A stretch of DNA of 64,000 bases, taken from positions 1 to 64,000 of the IMG/VR virus record IMGVR_UViG_3300042882_001169; one strand, written 5' to 3'. Below the pieces are notes generated by a model. That model was given only the letters and a program-made list of their open reading frames with translations, did no database searches and had not been told where the DNA came from. Shown piece by piece: positions 55,601 to 62,400 of the stretch. Each line of letters starts with the position of its first letter. The stretch's first letter is position 1. Source of the DNA: a virus. A program made the position numbers and the translations under genes.

Positions 55601-58561
55601 TTTAATAATTTATTTGAGTTTGATACAAACTTTGCATTCTACGAAAGAAGAAAAGCAAATGCAATTGCAAAGTATCAAGAACATCCTGAATTACTTAAAA
55701 AATGGTATGCTGATAACACAGTAACAAGACCGACATCACAATGGTATGATGAGCTTTCTGCATTATATGAAGCTCGTGCAGAAATATTTGGTTCTGATCC
55801 TGCAGTATCTGATTTGATTAAACAGCGTTCTGAGATACTAAAACCACACAAGGTTGCTGGTATACTTCAGTCACAGTTTGTTACTGAAGAAGAAGCAGAT
55901 CAAATTGCTGATATAGAAGCACAACTTGAGTCTATATTTGAAGGCAAGACACTTGATATGAGTAAATTTACTCCTGAAGAAAAACAAAGATCTACTCAAA
56001 TTAAAGAACAAATAAACAGAATTGCTTCACTGCAGTTAAGTAAATCTTACATAAACAGTCGTGATGCTAAAATCAAAGCATTAAATAGTTCAAAAAAACT
56101 ATTAATTAAAGCACAACTTGATTTAGAAAAAGCAGAGGCAAGTAAAGACGCAGCTGCAATTGATAATGCTACAAAAGATGTTATATTTTATGAAGGTCAA
56201 TTTGACATTGAAGAAAAGAAATTTGAAAAATGGTACAATCAATTTCACCAACAACCATATCAAAGTATATTAGACAGTGAAGAAGATATTTACAAACGAA
56301 CAATAGCAAAATCTTTTAATTACCAAAGACTTCCTGCTCCAGGCGTTGCTGCAGAATATACTGAAACTGTACCACATCCTAAGTATAAAATCAAAAAATT
56401 AAAAGAGTCGTCGTATAATCCAGACTTTTTAAAATCACCAGATGGAATTCCAATGCCAAAAGGTATTTATCAAGATTCTGACAAATCTTATCAAGTAGAC
56501 AGGTCTACATATAAAGTAGAAAACATCAATTCAAAATACTTGAACATGATGAATGATCCTGAACTATTTAATTTTTACAAAAAATTAACTACCATGTTTT
56601 TTGATTTACAAGTAAAAACTGATGGTAAAAAAATTGGATACCAAGTTCCTGGATTTGCTTCAACCACAATGCAAAACTTCTCAAGAGAAGGAATTATTGA
56701 AGGTTCAAAAAACAGATGGGAACAATACATTGATAAAGCATGGAAAACACGTAGTGTACAAGACACAGTGTCAAATACTTTTGGTGATAATGGAGGTAGA
56801 ATTCGTTTAAGATTTAACGATCAACTTCCTGAAAACATGCAATCAAAAGATGCAGTTGGTTGTTTAATGAAATGGACAACAGAAGCAAACTATAATATTG
56901 CAATGCAAGAAGTTGCACCGGTTGCTGATATTTTTATTTCTGGTATTGAATTACTTTCTGAGGATTTGAAAAAACAAACTCAAAACAAAGCAGTTCTTAA
57001 AGATGATGAAGGTAGACCAATTGATATGAATAAACGTCTTGCAGAACTTGAAAATGTAATTTCAATTCTTAAATTTGAAAGAAGAAAGTTTATTAATGCA
57101 CAAGATCAATCACTTACATATCTTAACAAAAAACTTACAAAGATTGTAAATAACGTAATGTCATACACCAGTTTTATTAGAATTGGATTTGATGTTGTCA
57201 ACCAAACTAAAAACTACGTGTCTGGTAATGTACAAGCATTTATTGCAGCAGGAGGATTAGAAAGTGATCACTATAGTAGAGAAGACTATATGTGGGCAAA
57301 AGGTCAAGTGTATGGTCTTGGTGAAAACGGTTTTATCAAAAACTATTTTGGTGACTGGGGTAGAGTTAGTGACATTAGTAAATCTACTATGTTGTACAGA
57401 CTATTTAACCCAATGCAAAAGGATTATATAAAATATGTCGATGAAGTAACTGGTTCAAGAGGTAGAAGAATTTTATCTAAAGCAATGAATGTTCAAGAAC
57501 TTGGATATTTATTTCAAGATAAAGGTGATACAGAAATTGGTGTTACAGTAATGTACGCAATTTTAAATCGTTACAAATTTAAAACTTTTGACATTGATCC
57601 GGTTACAGGAGATAAAGTGTACAGAAAAGATGCTGAAGGTAATGATGTAGTTATACCAGCTCACGAGGTCTATTTTAAAGATGCTGATGGTTCCATATCA
57701 AAACGCAATGATGTAGAATATACACAACAAGATGAAAACAGATTAAGAAATACTATTTATTCTGAAATGCGTAGAGCACAAGGTAACTATGCTAAAGCAG
57801 ATCAAACTGCTTTTGAAGAAAATGTAGTAGGTAAACTTGTATTCTTCTTTAGAAAATATGTAATACCTCAGATGTTAAATAGATTTGGATATCTTAGACC
57901 AAACTATGAATCTGGAGAAGTTGCTGTTGGATACTGGAGAGCATTTGTAACAGCATATCGCTATTATGGACCAAAAGAAATTGCTAAACATGTATTGTTT
58001 GGTAGCAAAAATCTTTTGAGAGATAATAAAACAAAAGTAAATGGTTTTTATGCGTCTAAAATTCAGCATGCAAAAAGAGATGCGTTGACAATGGCTCTCT
58101 TTACAGTTTTAAGTATGATGGCTCTTTCATACGTTAGGAAAAAAGACGATGATGATGAAGAATTATCATTCTTGGAAGGTAACGCAATTAGAGTTCTTTG
58201 GGGTGTACATGGTGAAACCAACTCGATGTTTCCAATTGGAGGTGGTTCTAAAGAATACGTTAAGAATTTTACAACATTTACTGCATACACACGTGAATTT
58301 AACGCGCTGATGGCAACAAGTAGTCATGGATTTAATCTTTTACTATCATATATTTTTAATGGTGGTGAAGAACCTAATGAAGATGATAGTCAATGGAAAC
58401 ATGAAATCTGGAAAGATTCTCACTATATGAGAAAAGCTGGTGGTTATGAGAAAGGTGATGCAAAATTGATGAAAGATTTCTTCGATCTAACTGGTATTAA
58501 AAACTTTAGAGATATTGCAGATCCAAATTGGCGTATTGATATTATGAAACGTAACCAATAA
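52676..58561 (+). CDS. Giant cargo protein with N-terminal PD-(D/E)XK nuclease
   Basis: A 1961-aa protein starting 3 nt after the polymerase stop. Residues 140-265 carry RecB/Cas4-like nuclease motifs: a helix with GTFMHDVLE, then E226 (LPEITL), D244 (GRLDLLLI) and D258-x-K260 (VFDFKTKK). This fold cuts DNA with magnesium. The next 900 residues are helical and Lys/Glu-rich with coiled coils. The C-terminal 500 residues (SYTSFIRIGFDVVNQTKNYV, KGQVYGLGENGF, LVFFFRKYVIPQMLNRFGY) include hydrophobic pieces near 1830 and may pass through membrane. The gene partner suggests joint ejection with the polymerase; the nuclease could degrade host DNA or process phage DNA (inference). Confidence 0.65.
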   Translation: MTNCININDPLFKELVAAFGGNEALARTAVALNKDIIPSVDEAKSLIAGMKVEENDERHVRHSDEFKLERTKDQAVTLTNLSLFANNAQREAISKLLQNNREYQEFLEKNIELRKDGRNTLPSYSVTSFIGSSDFAGDPAKYEAFKLFGTFMHDVLEKAQIEALKTNKVIDQVLTPEFFDKVYEKYLEKNPFYIEELTKEKIFDMADRVAKHVAVNKDEGYLILPEITLAGKDIAGNYIVGRLDLLLISNTGKVKVFDFKTKKVHNMVTTGPFGVEIDKDRAFVNLATTSYQVNDKPGMADKLKQANLLRTAYDNWTLQLKAYENMLGQIGLVTEESKIVALLYQTDANNKFLGDALHIFQGNNYFDYATYAQTINEYGDWIKDPLRTAQRLKEYRDAIDAEIPVGNKAIEDELEKNFQTLEFTPTEAENKRVMKALKEAYKQQSEEIFDRINELDAQGKNSTPLRELLAVRRATLATFNTYTEKVDATDAAYEINFFNILAATEDDLKKLSDLSKEAIKSFRTGTLDFFSSDTTQIHQAFIRSKGLNDIIETLESIVNKAAEDPNNNISPSSPVMQKLNQLRQHNMTIEANFREAFLLNGVKILMTPGEAVFSSINAQTRQALEPKIAKLEKEIEDMKAGKAANLFKQLQGSLISLVSVEFRKKVANSSPDAKDILDNVQRKELELLRLRAYVTTGVEYDIEALKKYINAVTDPNSQVYIGAQDTFNSTSLFSGLLLDKGIASASNSDLAISAMTQMYKNGQAKAVYNMQNDFAIMQFDRDRDNLLKRFTVEQLNDEMSEWREYKVFNKDKGEYETARSLNFVKPYSQEYENTFKEYNSKLKEFNQEIRNLTSEVNSKQNGTQEYEDAKTALFEKKKEKENFNTERIKWLIDNTSLPFNESFYKLQALMPEEIRNELQEKYFEIQQITFQVGEGNEVLLEDYDFDRLKELEDDIRVLREKAKKMNPDYAAYMEEFNNLFEFDTNFAFYERRKANAIAKYQEHPELLKKWYADNTVTRPTSQWYDELSALYEARAEIFGSDPAVSDLIKQRSEILKPHKVAGILQSQFVTEEEADQIADIEAQLESIFEGKTLDMSKFTPEEKQRSTQIKEQINRIASLQLSKSYINSRDAKIKALNSSKKLLIKAQLDLEKAEASKDAAAIDNATKDVIFYEGQFDIEEKKFEKWYNQFHQQPYQSILDSEEDIYKRTIAKSFNYQRLPAPGVAAEYTETVPHPKYKIKKLKESSYNPDFLKSPDGIPMPKGIYQDSDKSYQVDRSTYKVENINSKYLNMMNDPELFNFYKKLTTMFFDLQVKTDGKKIGYQVPGFASTTMQNFSREGIIEGSKNRWEQYIDKAWKTRSVQDTVSNTFGDNGGRIRLRFNDQLPENMQSKDAVGCLMKWTTEANYNIAMQEVAPVADIFISGIELLSEDLKKQTQNKAVLKDDEGRPIDMNKRLAELENVISILKFERRKFINAQDQSLTYLNKKLTKIVNNVMSYTSFIRIGFDVVNQTKNYVSGNVQAFIAAGGLESDHYSREDYMWAKGQVYGLGENGFIKNYFGDWGRVSDISKSTMLYRLFNPMQKDYIKYVDEVTGSRGRRILSKAMNVQELGYLFQDKGDTEIGVTVMYAILNRYKFKTFDIDPVTGDKVYRKDAEGNDVVIPAHEVYFKDADGSISKRNDVEYTQQDENRLRNTIYSEMRRAQGNYAKADQTAFEENVVGKLVFFFRKYVIPQMLNRFGYLRPNYESGEVAVGYWRAFVTAYRYYGPKEIAKHVLFGSKNLLRDNKTKVNGFYASKIQHAKRDALTMALFTVLSMMALSYVRKKDDDDEELSFLEGNAIRVLWGVHGETNSMFPIGGGSKEYVKNFTTFTAYTREFNALMATSSHGFNLLLSYIFNGGEEPNEDDSQWKHEIWKDSHYMRKAGGYEKGDAKLMKDFFDLTGIKNFRDIADPNWRIDIMKRNQ

Positions 58562-58571
58562 TTCGTATATT

Positions 58572-58588
58572 ATAGTATAACTTACTAT
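58572..58588. repeat. Short inverted repeat before the fibre gene
   Basis: ATAGTA (58572-58577) and TACTAT (58583-58588) form a perfect 6-bp inverted repeat with a 5-nt centre, 8 nt before the ATG of the fibre gene. It could be an operator or a weak leader hairpin. No copy of the recurring promoter motif is seen in this 34-nt gap. Confidence 0.3.
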
Positions 58589-58595
58589 TTATATT

Positions 58596-61382
58596 ATGAA
58601 GCATCTTGTACCAATACATGTAGCGAATTACGTTGGATCCCCAGGTTCTGTGCAACCAGGATTCAAAAAATTCTATCTTAAAAATGGATATTTTAAGTTA
58701 TATGATGGTGCAAATGAAAACGATGTAGTACTTGATAGACCTCTTGATGGATTTGTACCAATTCCTGGTACAATTACTGCTGCAGATTCAGTGCTTACAG
58801 CATTAGAAAAATTACAAAATGCAATTTCTTCTTTTGGTGGTATTACAGGTTCTGGTACACCAAATCGTGTATCTAAATTTTTTACACCAACAACTATTGG
58901 CGATTCACTTATAGAAGACAATGGTACTTCGGTAATAGTTAATAGACCGATCAGTTTTGCAACACCTTTTAGATTTGACGTAAACGGTACAATTTATTGT
59001 GACTATGGTGCAAGTAATGTTGCAAATGTACCTTCTACCTTATATGTCAATATGCCATTTTATAATTTACCTGGAGGAACTCCAGATGCAGTAATTGTAA
59101 GAATAAATGGTAAAGCAGCACCTGCAAATGGTATAATGACTGGATACAATGTTGCTGTTTCTGGTCCAGAAAATATTGGTTTTTATGGTGACTTTGATGA
59201 CACCTCTGCACTTTCAGATGGTATAAGATTAAATAGTAGACCACTGCATACTGGTGATTTTATAAATTTTATCAAGTACACAGGTGTTATTGGAAATAGT
59301 GTATTTCGTGTTAATAATACAGGAGATACTATAACTAATAAAATACTTGTTGGAACTGCAATTGATCCAGGACTTTCTATAAAAGCTGCCATAACAAATG
59401 GAAATATTGCAATAGATAATAATAGACATTTCATAAGTTATAGACCGGATGGTTTACCATTATCAGTTTTTAAAATAAATACTTCTAATCAATTAGAATT
59501 TAACCCATTATTTGGACAATCTTTAACAGCATATCTTTTTACAATTAATGGTGCTGAGCGAATGCGTATTACTCAAGCAGGTGATGTTGGGATGGGAACA
59601 AATAGTCCTTCTCAAAAATTACATGTCAGTGGTAATGCAAGAATTACTGGTGCAGTATATGATTCAGCAAATTCACCAGGTACAGCAGGTCAAATTTTAT
59701 CTTCAACTTTAACTGGTACTGCTTGGATTACTTCTGGTGTAACATCAGTAAGTGCTACAAGTCCTATAACATCTTCAGGAGGAACAACGCCTGTTATATC
59801 TACATCTATGGCTACTAATAAACTTATTGGTAGAAGCACAGCAGGTACAGGTGTAATGGAAGAAATAACTATTGGCACAGGATTAACTTTATCAGGAGGA
59901 ACATTAAATGCAAGTGCAACAGGTGGCGGAATACCTCACGCAACAGCATCCGGAACTGACACATATACTGCTACAATTACAGGAGTTACTGCTTATAATG
60001 ATGCTGATGCCTACTTGATTAGATTTACAAATGGAAATACTACGAGTGCAACACTAAATATAAATTCACTTGGCGCAATACCTTTATATAGAAATAATGA
60101 TGGTGTTTTAATCGGTGGTGATATTATTAATGGAGGCGAAATGCTTTGTGTGTATAATTCAACAACAAGTAGGTTTCAAGTTATTGGAACTGCTCCAAAT
60201 AGTTTATTGTCTTATGTTACGAATGATGATTCCGTTACTCTAACTAAAGGAATGCCTGTTTATGCTTTTAGCGGAACAGGAGACAGAATGACTGTAAAAA
60301 GAGCAAATAATACAAGTGATGCGACATCTGCTCAAACAGTTGGATTAGTATTGTCTACATCTATTGGTGTTAATCAAAAGGGGTTGATAATGATGCAAGG
60401 ATTGTTGGATGGATTAAGTATTTTACCTACATCAACTTGGAATGATGGGGATCCTGTATATCTTGGTGCAACAGCAGGAACAATTACAAATGTTAAACCT
60501 TATGCACCTAATCATTTAGTTTATTTAGGTGTTGTAACAACAGCTTCAAATGGAAGTGCGGGTAGAATGTATGTAAGGGTGCAAAATGGGTATGAGTTAC
60601 AAGAGCTTCATAATGTGGACTTGATAAGTAATACTCCAAATAATGGTGATTCATTATTGTACAATAAAACTACTACACTTTGGGAAAATAGATCAGAAGA
60701 ATTTAGACTACGACAAGTATCAAGAGTTCTTAGTTCAGATTTTATTGGTTTGGCAACTCAAGCTATTCAACCTTTTTCATCTGGTACGTATCTTTCAGGA
60801 TCAATTACAGTAGCGCCTTATTTTAATGGAACAAATCCGGGGATGTTGAGAATTTCATCATCAGCAACAGCAAGCAGTGGTGGTTTTTTTACTACAAACT
60901 CGCTATCAATTGGTAATATATTTCCAACAATTGGAATGCAAATGGATTTAGTTTTTAGAACACCAAATACTATAATTGGAATAGGTTCTACAATTAGAGC
61001 AGGTTTTATGGTTGCTACAAATACTGTTACAGATGCCTCACAAGGTTTTTATATGGAAATTGTTGATAATCAATTATATGGAAAAACAGCAAATGCATCA
61101 GTAAGAAGTCAAACAGGAACTTTTTTTCCTATATCAAATGGTGGAATATGGTTTCACATGAGAGTTTTGTATAAGGCGACAAATTTAATAGAATACAGTT
61201 TATACAACATGGCTGGTGCATTGTTATGGAGTGACACATTAACAACAAATATACCAACAGCACTTTTAACTGGTAGTGCGTTAGCTTTTTCATCAGTATC
61301 AATAACTGTACCAACAGAAATGATAACTGTTGATTATCTTGGATTTACCATAATAGCATCGACAAGAGGTGCGTTAAATTAA
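58596..61382 (+). CDS. Tail/head fibre with lectin-like C-terminus
   Basis: A 928-aa protein. The N-terminal 75 residues include a TAADSVLTALEKLQNAI helix, a likely trimerising or attachment segment. Residues 320-350 (RMRITQAGDVGMGTNSPSQK then LHVSGNARITG) are a common phage-fibre motif. Residues 375-440 have the 'GLTLSGGTLNAS' beta style. The segment at 520-660 (VTLTKGMPVYAFSGTGDRMT) is also frequent in fibres. Residues about 735-928 look like a LamG/concanavalin-type sandwich (GGFFTTNSLSI, GFYMEIVDNQLYGKT, WFHMRVLYK), likely binding host glycans. It follows the cargo genes and is probably a receptor-binding appendage. Confidence 0.7.
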   Translation: MKHLVPIHVANYVGSPGSVQPGFKKFYLKNGYFKLYDGANENDVVLDRPLDGFVPIPGTITAADSVLTALEKLQNAISSFGGITGSGTPNRVSKFFTPTTIGDSLIEDNGTSVIVNRPISFATPFRFDVNGTIYCDYGASNVANVPSTLYVNMPFYNLPGGTPDAVIVRINGKAAPANGIMTGYNVAVSGPENIGFYGDFDDTSALSDGIRLNSRPLHTGDFINFIKYTGVIGNSVFRVNNTGDTITNKILVGTAIDPGLSIKAAITNGNIAIDNNRHFISYRPDGLPLSVFKINTSNQLEFNPLFGQSLTAYLFTINGAERMRITQAGDVGMGTNSPSQKLHVSGNARITGAVYDSANSPGTAGQILSSTLTGTAWITSGVTSVSATSPITSSGGTTPVISTSMATNKLIGRSTAGTGVMEEITIGTGLTLSGGTLNASATGGGIPHATASGTDTYTATITGVTAYNDADAYLIRFTNGNTTSATLNINSLGAIPLYRNNDGVLIGGDIINGGEMLCVYNSTTSRFQVIGTAPNSLLSYVTNDDSVTLTKGMPVYAFSGTGDRMTVKRANNTSDATSAQTVGLVLSTSIGVNQKGLIMMQGLLDGLSILPTSTWNDGDPVYLGATAGTITNVKPYAPNHLVYLGVVTTASNGSAGRMYVRVQNGYELQELHNVDLISNTPNNGDSLLYNKTTTLWENRSEEFRLRQVSRVLSSDFIGLATQAIQPFSSGTYLSGSITVAPYFNGTNPGMLRISSSATASSGGFFTTNSLSIGNIFPTIGMQMDLVFRTPNTIIGIGSTIRAGFMVATNTVTDASQGFYMEIVDNQLYGKTANASVRSQTGTFFPISNGGIWFHMRVLYKATNLIEYSLYNMAGALLWSDTLTTNIPTALLTGSALAFSSVSITVPTEMITVDYLGFTIIASTRGALN

Positions 61383-61394
61383 AAATTAAATATT

Positions 61395-61535
61395 ATGATA
61401 CTTACAAAATACAGAATGATAGTAGGAGAAGGGTATGTAGAAACTCTTGATCTTTTAGAAGCAGAAGCTCATGGTGACTACGTCATTATCACTGAAGAAA
61501 TAATTGAAAATAACGAACAAATAATTGAAGAATAA
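61395..61535 (+). CDS. 46-aa acidic miniprotein
   Basis: The frame encodes MILTKYRMIVGEGYVETLDL followed by an acidic tail ending in NNEQIIEE. The start follows the fibre stop by 12 nt. Its TAA overlaps the next ATG (TAATG at 61533-61537), so it is coupled to the basic miniprotein. The strongly acidic C-terminus next to a very basic partner suggests that the two may bind each other; no family recognised. Confidence 0.6.
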   Translation: MILTKYRMIVGEGYVETLDLLEAEAHGDYVIITEEIIENNEQIIEE

Positions 61536-61678
61536 TGGCAAAAGCAAAAACAACACAAACAGGTACGTTTCAAGCGCGACCAAAAGTAAAAAGACCAGGT
61601 GTTCATAGTAAAACTAAAACATCTGTTTTAAAATCCTCAAAGAATTACAAGAAATTGTACAGAGGACAAGGAAAGTAA
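61535..61678 (+). CDS. 47-aa basic miniprotein (PGVHSK family)
   Basis: The protein begins MAKAKTTQTGTFQARPKVKR and ends NYKKLYRGQGK, with a central RPGVHSKTKTS. About one third of residues are Lys or Arg. Short proteins with the PGVHSK...NYKK.YRGQG pattern are widespread in environmental phages; none has a proven role to my knowledge, and nucleic-acid binding is the natural guess. It is the last gene of the plus-strand block. Confidence 0.7.
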   Translation: MAKAKTTQTGTFQARPKVKRPGVHSKTKTSVLKSSKNYKKLYRGQGK

Positions 61679-61685
61679 AAGAATA

Positions 61686-61715
61686 AAGGGGGTGTTTAAA
61701 CCCCCTTATCTTTTT
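61686..61715. terminator. Bidirectional terminator between convergent blocks
   Basis: AAGGGGG (61686-61692) pairs with CCCCCTT (61701-61707) over an 8-nt loop. On the plus strand TTTTT follows at 61711-61715; on the minus strand TTTATTCTTTT follows the stem. It sits 7 nt after the basic miniprotein and overlaps the end of the minus-strand gene at 61714, so it can stop transcription from both sides. Confidence 0.85.
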
Positions 61716-62334
61716 AATCACCAAAGTATTTGTAATTGTCAGAAACCTGATCAAGATTACCTTCTACTATATTGTAACACATGGTCCCAAGTGTAGAAGT
61801 TGTATTTTTATTCTTGTCATCTTTCCGGATAAAATACTTTGAAGTCTGCATATACTGATAATCTGACGTTTCATCAAACGGTTTCACATATTCTGCAGTT
61901 GCTTTAAACACCATATCCCAATCATAATCAGGATACTCACCAAAGAACCATTTGAATTTATCATATAGTTCTTTTGGATTAGTTCTAAAACTTACTGATG
62001 ATCCTTCTTTTTTACCTTTAGGAAACAAATTATTATATGCAATAATTTTTTCCTGCCAGTCTTCAAATGGAACTTCATTCTTTTTAATTCTTTTGTTTCG
62101 AATCAAAATATCTTCAGACTCTTTTAACAAGTGAAGACCTTTAGTTGTAATTACATAAGATGAACCAAACTCGTTTTCCTTTTTAGCAACAAAACCATGC
62201 ATTTCTAATCTGTATAGTTCTGTTAAAGTATTCACATAATTTTGGTAACTATAACTCTTATGTAAACAGTGTAGCACAAACAACCCATTTGGAGTTGTTT
62301 CATTTTTTACGAGATGATCATAAAAGTCTTTCAT
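61714..62334 (-). CDS. Putative winged-helix DNA-binding phage protein
   Basis: A 206-aa protein. Residues 10-75 look like a winged helix: TTPNGLFVLHCLHKSY, a helix with NTLTELYRLEMHGFVAK, then a wing SSYVITTKGLHLLKE. The C-terminal part (NNLFPKGKKEGSSVSFRTN, FKWFFGEYP, AEYVKPFDET, QTSKYFIRK) is of a type found in phage early-region proteins, with no known function. It could be a transcription regulator or replication factor. It reads opposite to the virion genes and probably belongs to an early or middle unit with the reductase, although the hairpin at 62357-62385 lies between them. Confidence 0.5.
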   Translation of the reverse strand: MKDFYDHLVKNETTPNGLFVLHCLHKSYSYQNYVNTLTELYRLEMHGFVAKKENEFGSSYVITTKGLHLLKESEDILIRNKRIKKNEVPFEDWQEKIIAYNNLFPKGKKEGSSVSFRTNPKELYDKFKWFFGEYPDYDWDMVFKATAEYVKPFDETSDYQYMQTSKYFIRKDDKNKNTTSTLGTMCYNIVEGNLDQVSDNYKYFGD

Positions 62335-62356
62335 GTTTAAATAATTTACTTGTGAT

Positions 62357-62385
62357 GAAGAGAGTGTATACCCAACACTCTCTTC
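62357..62385 (-). terminator. Perfect 11-bp hairpin between the reductase and the winged-helix gene
   Basis: GAAGAGAGTGT (62357-62367) pairs perfectly with ACACTCTCTTC (62375-62385) with a 7-nt loop. It lies 15 nt after the reductase stop on the minus strand. No U-run follows on that strand, so termination alone is doubtful. It may be an RNA stabiliser, a processing site or an operator for the next gene, whose ATG is 22 nt downstream. Confidence 0.5.
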
Positions 62386-62400
62386 CTAAATATGTATGCA

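Noticed and set aside
13875-58561. Very long frames as possible assembly chimeras
   Set aside because: Base composition and style are uniform, genes abut or overlap with short consistent spacing, and motif order fits a crAss-like ejection cassette.
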